64,000 bases of DNA from Schistosoma mansoni. Taxonomy: Eukaryota > Platyhelminthes > Trematoda > Strigeidida > Schistosomatidae. The notes beneath the pieces were generated by a model. The model saw only the letters and a list, made by a program, of their open reading frames with translations. It had not been told where the DNA came from and ran no database searches. The stretch is taken from NCBI RefSeq assembly GCF_000237925.1, contig NC_031496.1:9266065-9330064 (forward strand), given 5' to 3'. Of the stretch, positions 21,700 through 34,830 are shown piece by piece. Both the position numbers and the translations under genes were made by a program. Within the stretch, counting starts at the first letter, position 1; each line of letters begins with the position of its first letter.

Positions 21700-24000
21700 T
21701 AGAAAAAGCTTTCGCTTAACGTGCTTCCATGTCAAGTCGTAGGATACCAACACTCCTAAATCTTTATCGACAAGGAATACTTCTAGAGGGGAGTTTCCTA
21801 AGTTGTAACTATAGTCTGCAACATGTCGCAGATGGACTACTTCTACTGAAGATGAAGGATGCTTGTCCATCTGTCCCCCTCAGTCATCAGGTTGGTTATG
21901 CAAGAGTGACCCTTCCTGATGATGACCGTAGGTTGCTCGTAGCTTGTGGGGACTGTTTGAGGAACTGAATGTTTAATAGCACAGAGGAGCGTGTGAAGTA
22001 AGAAATCCTTATGAGCATCCACTTCGAGGTGATGCTGAACATTTCAATCCACCTGTTGTAGATAGTCTTGTAAAACTGGCACATTTAGCCGTTCGAAATT
22101 CCAGCGCCTGTAGTTGGTGGGATATCGGTTTTGCTGACAAAACTGAAGGATAAGACGGCGTGATCGCTTTTCCCCAAGGGAGCCAGAATTGAGGGGTCGT
22201 CGACTAGGCATTCTTCATTTATAAATACCCAGTCTAAGCGCGACGGTATATGACTGTTTCTCCAACGAGTTTCCAACTTCACACTTTCGAATAATCCCAG
22301 ATCCTCAATGAGGTTGAAGAACCGAGCTTCAGTTTTCACCTCGAATGTAGGTATGTTCTGCAAAGTTGATTCTAAGGAGATTGAAGTCCCCTGGAACCAG
22401 GATATGAGTGAATCCGAGACGCGTAGAGCGGGTTAGTCCTTCCAGCATCCGATCATCATACTCGATGTCAGCAGTGGGCTTCTTGTAGATGACCCCAATT
22501 AGACACCTCGATGTGGTAGACAATCTCACTGAGCACCAAACGGATTCATCAAGATTGATAAAATTTTGGTTATAAACTTGGTGTACCTCCAGACATGATC
22601 GTATGTATCAGGATACTACACCCCCATTCCTGTTTTTCTGTCGTTGCGAAACAAAGACATATCAGGTATTACTAGCTACTAGTCCGTAAAATGAGAAGAT
22701 ATCCAAGTTTCAGATATTCCTGTCAGATGAGTATTACTAGCATTGTTAAGTTCACGTAGCTCATTCATTTTATTTGGTAAAATCGCGGCGTTCATGTATA
22801 AACAGTTTAAGCCTTCAATTTGAAATGCATGAGCTTCTTCCTGTTTGTCTGTATGAGCCTTATGTGAGTGGACAGGTAGCCTACCTATACAAAAATTTCC
22901 GAGTTGGTAGTTCCTGCCCATCACACGTTTTTTTTATAATGAAGACAGTCCACAAGTGGAATTGTCAACTCCAACTTGCCTTTGTGTTTGATCCTGGTGT
23001 CCTGTGGCCTATCTGGATGCATATGGATTCCAGTTGGCAATCAACGCCTGTTGGCACGAAATGTTTCCAGAGTTGTAGCCGCTATATGGGAGGATGTGAA
23101 AGTTGTCTTCATTAGCCGGGGTCTAGAATCTTCGTCCTTCTTGGCTAGTCTCGTCACGTGTTGAGTCAGTGTGTTTTTGATCTTCAAGGATTGCTTGATG
23201 AATTTCCATTCCCAGATATCGGAGTTTGTTTGACCAGGGGCTGTGTTTTTCGGTACACCTTGCACAATGGTGTTTCTTTCGCGGAAAAACTCGCGGGGTC
23301 ATCATGAACCGTTATTGATTTCCCAGGTTTTTCAGTGCGTCCAGGTTAGGCACCTTGTTGTTGAATGGTCAAAGCGCGTTTTCGATTCCTAGGCACCTTG
23401 ATGACCGGGCGGACATTCTTGGGGATAGACTTTACGGCCAAGTCACCAATTGATTTCCGTACAATATTTTGGATGTTCAGCTTAGAGGGTGACGCCTGGT
23501 CCTTTTTAAACCTGTTAACGTGGGTCTGACCACCTACGGGGTTTGGGGGAACCACTGTTTCATTCATGGACTCTGAGCTGGGAGACGCAAGTTTACTGAG
23601 GGAGTCAATTACCGTCGGCGTTAGGATGGTGCTGAGTTTCATCATGTCATCACTAGTACTTTTACCTGCACCATCGATAGTAGACCTGTCGATATCCCTC
23701 TTCTTATTTACACTGCGTGTTCCTTCTTTGCTACCAGTTGTATTACTATCATTCACCAAGTTTTTAGACAACTTGTACTTCAGACCTGTCAGTAGGGAAT
23801 TGATGTTACTCAACAAAGCTACATTATCCGTGTTGCATATAACACATACCCACCTACGATCCAACTTGCTGAGTCTGCTATAGGCTGTTGCTGTTGGATC
23901 TGTGCACGCTTCGTGGAACCAACCTTTGCAGTTGTCACACTGTATGCCAGATGTAACCGCAAAACGGCAACCAGGTCTTTTGCATGAATTTTTCATGGCT
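21700..24000 (-). mobile_element. CR1-like LINE with PHD-finger ORF1, internally deleted
   Basis: Read on the minus strand. ORF1 at 23996-23346 (216 codons) starts with a Cys/His-rich PHD-like finger: CKRPGC, CDNCKGWFHEAC and WVCVIC. Its tail is basic and Ser-rich. ORF2 is broken: endonuclease pieces GVIYKKPTADIEYDD and LVPGDFNLLR at 22529-22340, then SRLDWVFINEECLVDD and PLGKSDHAVLSFSF at 22330-22085, then only the far C-terminal reverse transcriptase part LVDKDLGVLVSYDLTWKHV near 21800-21730. The whole RT core is missing. Such two-ORF elements are typical of CR1/Jockey-like LINEs of flukes. The 3' boundary is about 100 bases from the XBP1 start. Confidence 0.85.
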
Positions 24001-24989
24001 ATTTATGTAAACTGTCCTATAAATACAGGCAGTAAGTCTAGGACTATTAAAAGAAACACACTACACAAAAACGGGCAAAAGTGGTCAAAAACGGGTTACG
24101 ATAAGCTAAAACCAGTCTTTACGTGAAAAACTAAAAAACTGATAGTAGGCTGAGGAAAAACTACAGTTAACTATTAAGTTGGGTGGAACTCAAAAAAAGC
24201 AATCTACATAAAGTATAGCTCAGAATAGATTCTTTAGATCAGAAATGGTACTTTTGTTGCGTAAGAACACAGCAAAAGTTTCAGAAATGCAAATCACGTC
24301 AGGAATAAACTTCCTGTTCGGAAGGCGCGCGCATGTGTTAGTCATTGAATTTTAAGAAGGAATCACAATTTGTGTGAATTTCAGCGTGAAGGAAATATAG
24401 CCGGTTGCTTAAGAGATATAATGACTTCTTAGTTTCCGATTAATCTCTTTAGTCTCATAAAAAATAAATCAGTACGGCATGTTAAACGAGCTACATTCCA
24501 TCTAGAATAAAATATTCTGTCGGGTAGCATCTGGAAAATATCTGTCTTACGATTGTTTTTAAACCAGTTTGTTAATGGATTTCATAACTCCCCCCCTATT
24601 AGTCATCTGGCCGGTAACCTCTAGATAGAAGTCGTTAGCCCAGAGCATACCGAATCTCAAGACAACAACCACATTACGGCAACTGCAACCGTTATTATCC
24701 TCTATAGGCTCTACACAATGTACCCTTTTTTCGTGAGATTCAAACAACAATAGTGAACTCAGGCGACAAACACCAGTTTCGCAGGCAGCTAAAATATATA
24801 GTTTACACCCTAGATTCCGGGACTTTATGGCATTCCATTTACAAATGGGTTCGAAAATTTAGATCTCTCTACATTTTCTTAACTCAGATTAACAAATAAT
24901 TTAGTTTTGTTGTGCCGAATTCCACAAAATAATTTTGTATCTAATGTACACTCATTTCATTAAAACTAAGTAGGGATGACCAAAAGGAG
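24001..24989. other. Gene-free stretch
   Basis: No coding or repeat family was recognised. It includes what should be the 5' flank of the CR1-like LINE. Confidence 0.4.
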
Positions 24990-25180
24990 AAGACAAACGA
25001 AATAAAGAGCCAACAAGAAACAAACTGTCAGTGAAACAGTTTTTTCAAAGCTTCATCAAATCCCGCAACTTACCATTTTGAGAAGTAGTGTTTGTAGCTT
25101 CAGGAACTTGTTCAAGAGGAAGCTAGATATTTATCTAAACTTAGTAGAAAAGGATTAACCACGTTCATCGGATTCCTGTT
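24990..25180 (+). mobile_element. CR1-like LINE 3' end fragment
   Basis: Plus-strand translation reads RNLFKRKLDIYLN near 25100, the same C-terminal reverse transcriptase motif as at 9780. Only this terminal piece is recognisable. Confidence 0.5.
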
Positions 25181-25439
25181 GTTAATACACGTGACTTTAG
25201 TTTGTCTCCATTTTAAAATATCTAAAGGCATGAAAAATCACAGTAATATCCTACGCTTAACTAACTGCTCTGGTTGATTACTCATGAAAGGGTATAGAAA
25301 AACATGAACTTCTGGTAAAAATAAACGGTGACGTATATGTCTACTAACATATGCGGTCAAATTATTGTTTCGTAATCTCGGTATGATATATGTAAGTGCC
25401 AATGGATGAAATGAAGTAAACTTAGGCTGTCCGTTAAAA

Positions 25440-27960
25440 GGAAATTGAATATCAAGCTTCTTAGGATTTTCTCAGTTTCACCTTCAGAAGTAAGCTGATT
25501 TGTATTCAAGCATAGTAGACTCTTGCCGATGGTAATGGGTTAAAGAAACTAAGTATCTCCAGTAGACGATTATTTATAAATACTTGGACTTCTTAATGAT
25601 GGTTGTAGTAGTTCTCCAAGTTTCAGCTCCGTACAATAGAACCATCTTGACGTTCGTATCCAAGATTCTGACTTTGATGTTGACTGACAATTGTTTTGAG
25701 TTCCACACGTTCTTCAACCGTAGTAATGCTGTCCTTGATTTGCCTATCCTTGTCTTTACATCTGAGTCTGATCCTTGTCTTTCATCAATGATGGTGTCTA
25801 GTTACATGAAAGTTTTCACCCCTTCCAGAACTTCTCTATCAAGCGTGATTGGGTTAGTTCCGTATTATGCTTCAGGATCTTGAGGTTTCCCCTGTGTATG
25901 TTGAGGCCTACTAACGCAGAAACTGCTGCTATACTGTTTGTCTAGACCTGCATTTGTTGATGTGTATCGGATAGAAAGGCCAGGTCATCTATGAAGTTCA
26001 AATCGTCTAGTCGCATGCAATCTGTCCATTGTATTCCGTGCTTTCCCTCAGATGTGGAGGTCTTCACAATCCAGCCAATCACCAGAATAAAGAGAAAGGA
26101 AAAGAGTAAGCAACCTTGTCTGACTCCGGTCCTCACTTGAAACGCGTCTGTCAGATATCATTCATCCACCACTTTTCAGTGCAGTCCGTTGTATGAATTT
26201 CGGATGATCTTGACGATTTTCTCAGGTACTCCATAGTGTCGGAGAAGTTTCCATAATGTTCTCCTATCCACACTGTTAAATACTTTTTTGTAGTCAAGGA
26301 AGTTATTGCATAGTGACGAGCCCCATTCAATCGATTGTTCAACATTGACCCATAGTGTCGCAATTTGGTCTATGCGCGACCGATCCTTACAGAATCCGGT
26401 CTGCTGATCTGGAAACCAGACGTCTACTGAATCTTTCATCCGGTTCAACAACACGTTGTGGAAAACTTGTCCTGGTACCGATGGTAGTGTTACATCTCTG
26501 TAGTTTTCACATGTGCTGAGATCTCCTTTATTTTGCATCCTCATGAGATATCCCTCTCTCTAGTCTGTCGGCACTAGTTCTTTCTCCCAAATCTTCCTGA
26601 ATAGAACGTGGGGCATGTTTGCGATCACTTCTATGTCTGACTTTAATGCTTCGGCTGGTATATTGTCGGGTCCTGATGCCTTCCCACTCTTGATTTGTCC
26701 TGTGGCCACCCTGGTTTCCTCTATAGTTGATGGAGTGACATTTACAGGAATGTTTGTGTGTACTTCTCCGATGTCCGTTGGGTTCGGTGGGGCTGATCTG
26801 TTCAGAAGTTCTTTGCTGTTCGTGGATCCCAGACATACTTTGTCCTCTACTGGTCGCTTTTTTTACCATATTTGCGTGCCAAATTCTTTGTTGCATCAAA
26901 CAGCCATCACATATTGCCTCCCCTTGACGCTTCTTTCTTTGTAATTGCTGGGTCGCCTTTGTATTTCGCCTTGTCTGCTCTAACGCTCATCTTCTCTCCC
27001 ATATTTGCTTCAATACATTATGTTTGTCCTCTGGCTCACAATGCTTTTGTTCCGCAGTTGTTAATTGCTATTTTCTTGTTTTTCTTATGTGAACCCTGCC
27101 CGGGTTTCCGATAGAGTTCCATTCCTTATAATGATAACCGTTACAGCAACATGATCTTAGTGCTTATTTGATCGCCAAGTTTTATTTTGTTCACAACCAG
27201 GTGGTGATCTCAAACTGCGTCGGTTCCCATCCTGGTTCTCACATCTATTGTCCTGAATGTTTTAGAGATACTAGTACGATCTACTTAATTTCCCTTAGTG
27301 CTATGCGGTGATGCCATGTAGCTATATGTTTACATTTTTAGCGGATAATCATGACACCCATAGCCATTTTGTTGAAGGTACATCAATTTGCAAATCTCAC
27401 ACCATTCTCATTCCTTTTTTAGTGCATATCGTTCCATGATATCTTCATATCCGGTGTTGTAATTCCGATTTTAGCGTTCAGGTCTTATATCATGATGTTC
27501 AGTTACCTTTCCTGACAAATCTCCGTGATTGGCTGCAACCACTCGTAGAACTGATGTTTATCGTCACCACTGCTGTCATTGTGAGTGCATAACACTGGAT
27601 AACATTCTTTGAAATGTTTTGAGGATTATGAATCCATGGGATCCACATCCTGTAGGTACATTACGTGATTCTTTACGCAACATCAGCTCAACTCCTTGTG
27701 CGCGAGTGGCCTTTTTCTTTTTGGCGAACAGAGTACAGAAACATCTCTCCTGAATCTATCCTTTTCTGTCCAGCTTCAGTTCAAAATATCCTACTTGTTC
27801 CGACCCCCAACAAGTTATCTCTCCTTGTTTCCGTAGCTATCTGTCCGGTCCTTCTGGTCTTTCACACTGTCTGAACATTCTATGTGACCATATAATTTGT
27901 TGCTCTGGTCGTAAGAAAGAGCACTGATCTCGTTGTTTCAGAAGAGTTTCTGCCTGCTCC
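25440..27960 (-). mobile_element. RTE-like LINE, minus strand, decayed
   Basis: From 5' to 3' on the minus strand: endonuclease remnants (DLNAKIG-like near 27490, then pieces near 27400-27190); a linker; reverse transcriptase motifs CENYRDVTLPSVPG (near 26510), FCKDRSRIDQIATLWVNVEQ (near 26390) and LDYKKVFNSVDRRTLWKLLR (near 26290); GVRQGCLLFSFLF (near 26130); the catalytic box as FIDD instead of YADD (near 26000); and YGAETWRTTTT near 25635. Many frameshifts and stops occur. The 3' end resembles the fragment at 37630-38060 but stops earlier. Confidence 0.85.
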
Positions 27961-28949
27961 ACGAAGCGTCGTAATCCTTGTGCAAAAAGATCCTTCAACC
28001 CTCAGGCAAGAATTTAAATGCTTTTAATTGTTTTCTCTGGTACTTTTTGGTAAGATTGTCTTCTACAGTATGAGGTCTCTGACCCTAAGCTCAACCCCCC
28101 TTTCTCTTCCGTGCTCGAGACTGGCAACAATCCTAGAAGGGTCACGAGTGGAGTTGTAGTCACTGGTCAACAAAAACTTCGGTACCATTAAAATTAGGGA
28201 TGGAAGCTCACATGTTTGTTTACGTCTGCTTCCACTTCCTTCAAGAAAAATGATACCTAGATGTATTACAAATGATGACAAAATTGCTGAAACTACCCCC
28301 TCCCCGGCAAAACAATTCTGACCTTAACCAATTCCACAAGTATTAACGAAACTGCTACCTATTCTCTAAAAAGGAGTGGCTTACACTGAGCCACGAGACG
28401 TCGGGAAATTTAATTTTTCTACTCACTTCGATATTACAAATATATTAATTTATTTATGACAATCTTCCAAATGTTCAATTTATTTGAAATTATCAAGCCA
28501 AACCTTGGTAATGATGCCTATGCTCTAGCCTGTTCCTTTGTAACTGCTCTCAGTTTCTGATTCTCTTATTCTATGCCTATTCTCACTCCAATAATATTAT
28601 TCATATTTAAACCCTTTTACTCTTTGTTAGCCCAAGCATTATACCTATTACCAAAACGTGGTGACAACCATCCATGTCTCAACACTCCTTGAACGCAACT
28701 AACTATGTTTTCTTTATATCTAATAGACGTTATGGGATAGGAGGCGGAACAATTATCTTTGTTCGTTAGAACATTCAGGCGTGCAAATTTGGGAATGAAC
28801 GTCTTAATGCAATAAATGACTGAAATTTACTTACTGTAAATTGTGGATAGCAAAATTATCAACCGGCATGATGCATATGTAGACCACCTCATGCAAATAC
28901 CTGCTCTGACAAATCGTTGAAAAACATTTTTTCATTGTCTCGCACCGAT
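27961..28949. other. Unassigned stretch between two LINEs
   Basis: A 72-codon minus-strand frame at 28063-28281 has no recognised motif. It may be 5' sequence of the RTE element or unrelated; nothing firmer can be said. Confidence 0.35.
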
Positions 28950-31040
28950 CGCATACGCTTAAAATCATCGGGGGGTGATTTATCTGCCGAACATTACGTG
29001 GAATTCGACTTCGGTACCAGGACTATATGGAAGGATAGTTAAAACAATAAAACTTTTTAGCTGATTCCAATAAGTTCGGAAGCCAACTAAGTGGAATGAT
29101 ATGCTTGATTTAATACATATATTCAATCAACATCGACCTCACCTCAGTGTCTGTTGGTCATGAACATTTTATGAGTGATCACAGAGTCTTACTGGGTATT
29201 TGTTGTTCTTCAGACACTACACCCTCGAACTCTAAAGCTGCAACAGTGTACCAGTGCAGGTAGTTTAATCAACAAACACGGAATCACACCGTACTCCTAT
29301 TAAATGTCTAACACGGTAATCTTACTTAACTGCAAATAACACTGACACTGTGTTTTCAGACTTATACCACAATCTGACATATTGGGCTGACTGCATTACT
29401 CCAGTTGATGACCATGTCAGTTATAATATTTATAGAGGCCAAAATACTTAAAAAACTTTCAAGAAAATGCTGAAAAAATTAAAGTGTCGTGGCCATAAGC
29501 ACCATGACGTATATGTGCTTTAGAGCATACTTAATTTGGTTACAGAAATGGTTCGTCTCAACGCAAGTATCTTATGACTATGGAGAATAAAGCTTTCGGT
29601 AATAAAAACCCAGATTTACCAATACTTCGACCTTTCACATCCTGTGTGAAATCAGATTCTCGAAATACATTCAGATTCCTCACAGTTGATGGCAGCATTG
29701 TAGACAACCCTGACACTAGTTGTGGACAGTTCAGCCTCCATTTCTCGGAATGCTACAACACAAAATCCAAAACCATTATTAGTGCACCCCAAATTTTTAC
29801 ATCTTATCATTTGTGATCGGGGCGGTCAGATAGCATTTCTGCATCATTCATGAGATGCAGTGGTAGAGAAATCCCATTATTCTTTCTAAAGCTGTTCAAC
29901 CTGTCCACCGACTATGGGGCCCATCCATCTAAATGGGAAACATCACTCGTCACCACCACATTTAAAGCTGTGTAACGTAGTAATATTTCTAACTGTAGGT
30001 TCACTGACTTGACACCCGTGCTATCAGGAATCATGGAAAAAATCACCCACAAACAGTTATTGTCACTTTTACCCTTGACAAGCCTGACTAGCTGATCTCA
30101 ACTTGGGTTTATGACTAAAAGTTCATGCTCCACATCGCGCTTAGAACTTTTAGATCAAATTATGCAGAGAAGAGATGTTAGTCAGTCAGCGATAACTCTA
30201 TGCCCCGATTTTATTAAGGCCTTCGTCAATGTCTCATACGACTTCTTAAAGATTCATTCGTCTGACAAACGGAGTCCCGTTTAGTCCTGGTGCAAATGTT
30301 TTTTTGGCAGACCGTAACCCAATCGTTCTCTTTGAATCTGGTTACTCTAAGCTTATGAATATAAGCAATGTGGTTATGAAGTGAATTGTGACCGGTACAC
30401 TACTCTTTCTCCTTTCCACCAATGACTTGTTCTCACTCTTTTAACACGGCACACTCTCCCTTTTTGCTGATGATCTAAAAGTGATTCATACATACTCGTC
30501 TCTTACCGAAGAAATCTACATTTCATCAGTAATCTGTGAAAACATAAACAAGTAATGCGAGTGGGCTTTGTCGCGGAATCCGTCACTGAACGTTGACAAA
30601 AGTGGATTTATTTATTTTGACTGTAGCTTTGACTTAAATGTGGCTCTACAAAAGCAAATAATGAAGTTCCTCAATACTGTTCGTGACTTGGGTTTGAGGT
30701 ATTGCTACAGTTTGGACCTTTCTGAGCACATGGCATCACAAGTATTCAAAGTAAAGAGCTCACAAGATTAATATTCATACATTTCGACAACATCGAATCG
30801 AGATTATTATTATATATAAAGGTATTACGTTCATCCTTAACAATGGTATTCTAGTTTACGGCAATTGCAAACATGCTGACTCGATGTAAACTGAAGATGT
30901 TCAAAATGGATTCACTCAAGCTATTTTTGGGTATTCCGACAAAACGGATTACCATCAAAGATGTCAACGACTCCAGTGAGAACCTCTCTCGATGAGGCCC
31001 ATTAGACCAAGCTTTGTGTGATGATTAGAGGTATTTGAAT
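28950..31040 (+). mobile_element. CR1-like LINE, EN-RT remnant
   Basis: Plus-strand frames show an endonuclease C-terminus near 29090-29220, then a linker frame at 29574-29816 (FRFLTVDGSIVDNPDTSC). Reverse transcriptase pieces follow: LTPVLS...IMEKI near 30010, SCSTSRLELLDQIMQRRDVS near 30125, a degraded motif A near 30200, LFADDLKV near 30455 and NPSLNVDKSGF near 30580. Stops and frameshifts are numerous. The catalytic box is FADD. Confidence 0.75.
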
Positions 31041-32155
31041 TATTACTGTTATTATTATCATTATTGGCCTCTCGACACATTAGATATTCTTTTCATCTCT
31101 TCTTGTTCTTCTAAACATATTTTATTTCTTAACATCCATAGTCTACAATTAAAAACAAAAAACCCTATGTTACACTTAGACAAATAAATTCTCAGATTTT
31201 TTTTATAATCTCCACAACATACATATATATATAACACATAGAAATTTATATTTAAATTATCCTTTGCAATTAATTGTGACTATTACAGCATCATTCTAAA
31301 TTATTATTATTATTGCACTAATGTTTATACTAATACCCGGTTTCACTCTGTATACTGTTACATAAATCTACACGTATTTATCCGAGTGCAGTAAAGGTTT
31401 ATTATTATTGTTACTATTGTTGTTATTATTATTATTTTAAATTATTCGTTTATCTCAAAAGTCTATAACCATTACAATATTATGATCATGGTTGAACCCT
31501 TTCACTATGTGTTCATTTCTTTTCTCTCTTTTTTTCCTTCTAAATAAATATTATTCTTAAGATGACGAAGCTTTGGATTAAGACAATAACTTGTGTTACG
31601 CTGAATTCAACTTATCAGACTCGTTTTATCCTTACTATGTATATACACCTCATACACACTGATTATCTTTTGCACTTAATTGAGACTTTCATAGCATCAC
31701 CCAAAACTATGACTGTACACGCACAAACATTTATTCTAACGTCATATCTTACCGCAATAATAAGTTATTTACTTATTAATTTATTCTGTTTTATTTTGTT
31801 TTTATTACTCGTTTTTGCTATACATACATAGTTGTTTATTCTTGTTCTGCGTTAAGATATTTATGTATTCCACGTCTCCTTTATTTCTATTTCCTTAGTT
31901 TCTTCCTTTCCTCCTTCAAACTCAATTCAAAATTCTTGCCAATTACGCAGAACCTGATTTATTATTACTATTATTATTACTATTCTATTATTATTATTTT
32001 ATTTTCCTTTCCCTTCCTTTCTCAAACATGGCATATGTAATGCTAACATTATTGAAAATTGTGTATTATTGCATTTTTTGAAGAAACCCGAAATGGTTTC
32101 TTCACAGCACTTATGTACTCATAAGGTGTTTGTGAATAATAATAATAATAATATA
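31041..32155 (+). repeat. 3' untranslated part of CR1-like LINE, with a second related unit
   Basis: Two diverged units, about 31085-31340 and 31500-31790, share a layout: T-rich run, CTAAACAT/CTAAATAA, ACAAATAAATT-like block, TTTGCA/CAATTAAT, then a repeat around CATAGCATCA. The block ends in GAAACCCGAAATGGTTTC and an (AAT)n tail at 32138-32152, a microsatellite-like end as CR1 elements have. No coding sequence is present. Confidence 0.5.
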
Positions 32156-32555
32156 CTAACTAAGAATCCCCAAAATAGCTCAATTTAAACCAAACAGATC
32201 CAGGCGAACGCAAACGAGTGTATTGTATTTATAACTCAGAATCGGGCATGCATTGAGTCGAAAAGAATCATTAGTTCAAGCAAAAACCCCACCCTGTCCT
32301 TATATAACGTCTTCTAGATGGTATTTCTTACTCTTCGGCATCCACCCCTTCGCACTTTATTATTTCATCCCCCAACTCGATTCCGAGGACCTACACAAAC
32401 GTACGCTACGTCACCATGTGAGACTAGTCTCTGTTGAAGCAAAACTATAACCTAGCCCAAAAGTCCTCTTGACGACCATTTTTTCAGAAGGCGGTTTATG
32501 TCACTTATTAAATATCTGTGTGATTACCAACGATTCACACGAATAAGGTCCGATA
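32156..32555. other. Unassigned stretch
   Basis: Non-coding by eye. No repeat relation was recognised beyond its position between two LINE 3' units. Confidence 0.3.
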
Positions 32556-33110
32556 TATATATTTAATTGTGTGTTAAACAAGGCAGAACTTTTGAGATTT
32601 CATGTGTTTGTTAAATGCTTTTTATGTAGGTACCCAAAGTCCGCCTACGTTCATATTTATTATCACTGTCATTATTATTACCACTGTTGTTATTGTAACT
32701 GGTCACTTGACATATTGGGTGTCCTCTTGTTTTTTTCCCTCTCCTTGTCTTCTACACAAGTTGTATTCCCAACAGTCCAAGATTTGTAGTTAAAAACACA
32801 ATGTCTTATACTTCACTAAACTTAACTTTTTCAGATTCAATTTGTATTCATCACATATATATGACCCATACAACTTGATATTGGATGATTGTTCTTCCTA
32901 GCTTATTAAGACTTTCGCCGAATCACTCTAAACTACCACTGTACAAACTCATATTCTACCATTCAATCTAACTGTATAAACAAACCACTATTTCGTCTAT
33001 ATATTTTGCCATGCACATATTATCATTTATTGTTATTCTGTTTTGCACACATGCCTATTAACGTAAGTACATATTTCATTTTTGTTTTCCTTATTCTTTC
33101 CCACGAACAT
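32556..33110 (+). repeat. Diverged copy of the LINE 3' unit
   Basis: It shares with 31085-31790 and 34140-34830 the blocks TGTTAAAT/GTTTGTTAAATGC, CAAGATTTGTAGTTAAAAAC and CTTATTAAGACTTTCGCCGAA (similar to TTAATTGAGACTTTCATAG). No coding content. Confidence 0.5.
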
Positions 33111-33189
33111 GAAGATAGTGGCCCATCTCTGTTAATGCGATAATTTAGCGCGCTGGAACCTTGTGAATCGTCTCGCTCGACTGCATTTA

Positions 33190-33434
33190 CACGTTAAACT
33201 CGGCTACTGTTCCCTATCATCGAGGAATCATGTTTCAAGTCCATTAAAATGCTGCATTTGCCAGACACTTTCAGTAGGTTATTGACAGGACAATGTTCAA
33301 GTTTGCTTGGGATTCTTGTTCGGATATCATCATCCTCAGGTGAATGCAGGCTACAGATAAACACGACGCACATATCTGGTCTTTTGTCATGGAAGACAAT
33401 CTGAATCCTTCTGTTATCTCCTGGAGAAGACATA
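33190..33434 (-). mobile_element. Possible LINE endonuclease fragment
   Basis: A 79-codon minus-strand frame reads VVFICSLHSPEDDDIRTR and then NNLLKVSG, which looks like the Y/C-x-P-P-x-S and LL-x-x-GDFN region of a CR1-like endonuclease with the key residues lost. Only a weak match by eye. Confidence 0.35.
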
Positions 33435-33910
33435 AGTACGGGTAACTGCCAGGACCTATTAATGGACGATTATTCTATATATATTCTTATTGTATAATTA
33501 TTCAGTGACTAGATTATGTATATCTATATTCATCTTATTATAAGCTTCATTTTGACCTATTGATTATTATTATACGATTTACTGTTCCTAAACTATACTC
33601 AGTTTATTGACTATTGTCTCTCACGCTCACAGCCACATTTGGCTTGATTTTGTACAAATATTATTTTCTATTTTATGGTGTGATGTGGCCTGTCTGTCTG
33701 GTATATAAACAAAGTATGCTTGAAATAAGCGATTCGCATAGATTCGCATAGCTGAAGCTGTCATTGATGTTCTGGACTCAAGCGGACGGGCTAGGCGGAT
33801 TAAGGGCCAATAAGGACGCGAGATTACTCATACTGATTGGACGTCCTTGATTGTCATTGTGTTAAGGTCGGAGAAGTCGTATTTCTATTTGTGGATAACT
33901 CACACGAGTT
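33435..33910 (+). mobile_element. LTR family B, fossil solo LTR-like copy
   Basis: It is alignable by eye to the well-bounded copy at 63019-63533: shared blocks include CTTCATTTTGACCTATTGA, TTTTGTACAAATATTATTTT and the TATA-like GGTATATAAAC. It is a fossil LTR of an LTR retrotransposon, probably Gypsy-type. No internal coding region was recognised next to it. Confidence 0.6.
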
Positions 33911-34139
33911 ACGTCCTTGTTTAATTTGTAAGGTCATAACAAATTAGCGAAGACCTTGAGCAAGACACAACAATCATTCTTTGCTCATGATTCCCGCATG
34001 TTTCACCCAGTTGTTTGCTTGTTATTTCAGTGTGATTACCAATGATATCTCCAAACAAGGTCCGATATCCATCTAATTGACGGTAATATGTAGTAGAACC
34101 TTTGAAATTTTGTTTGCTTGTTTTTTCGCTTTGTTTCGT

Positions 34140-34830
34140 TATCTTTCTTGTCATTTAAATATCACAAGTCTGATTGTGTTTGTATTTATTATCATTATAA
34201 TTATTACCAAGATTAATCCCCTGATACATCTGATATTATTTTCTTCTTTCTTATAGTTTTCCTTGACTTTTACCTCCTACGCAAATTTTATTCCTAAACA
34301 TCTAAAGTTTGCAACTAAGGTCACATTATCTTACGCTGGACTTAAATAAATTAGCTTTCGGATTCACTTTATCCTCACCACCTATTTATGAACCATTCAA
34401 GTTGAAATTTGGCGGTTATTCTTTGCAATTAATCAGGACTTCCATAGCATAATTCTACTTTATTACTGCACGAAATCTTATTCTGCCACAAAATCTTGGT
34501 GCATTAACGACTTATCCCCTTGTCTATTCATTCCCTTTCTGATTCGTTTTGTAATACATATATAATGGTTTATTCTTATTCTGTATCGCAAACACACTTG
34601 TTAAGTTATTTAACTATTTAACACTTATTTGCTTCAATTTTTTCCCTTTCCTTCGTTAAAGCCAACTCAATTTTCTCCCGAGTTCCACGGAACCTGTTTA
34701 GATATGTAAATATTACGTAAACGTTTTCGTAACTTGTGCACAGTTACATTTCTGAATAAACTCGAAGTGCTTTTTTCGCAAACCTTATGTACCAACAAGC
34801 TGTTTCTGAACAACAGTAATAAAAAAAACG
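34140..34830 (+). repeat. Diverged copy of the LINE 3' unit
   Basis: This is the clearest unit of the set: CTAAACATCTAAAGTTTGC, GGACTTAAATAAATTAGC, TTTGCAATTAATCAGGACTT and CATAGCATAATTCTAC, ending in a CAGTAATAAAAA-type tail near 34815 that resembles the (AAT)n end at 32138. Confidence 0.5.

Noticed and set aside
25060-25140. Exon-like block on the minus strand bounded by ATATCTAG and GGTAAGT
   Set aside because: The plus strand of the same block encodes the LINE motif RNLFKRKLDIYLN, so it is better explained as a LINE 3' end.
26528-26899. 123-codon minus-strand frame rich in Arg, Ser and Gln
   Set aside because: It lies in the linker of the decayed RTE element and is an out-of-frame remnant.
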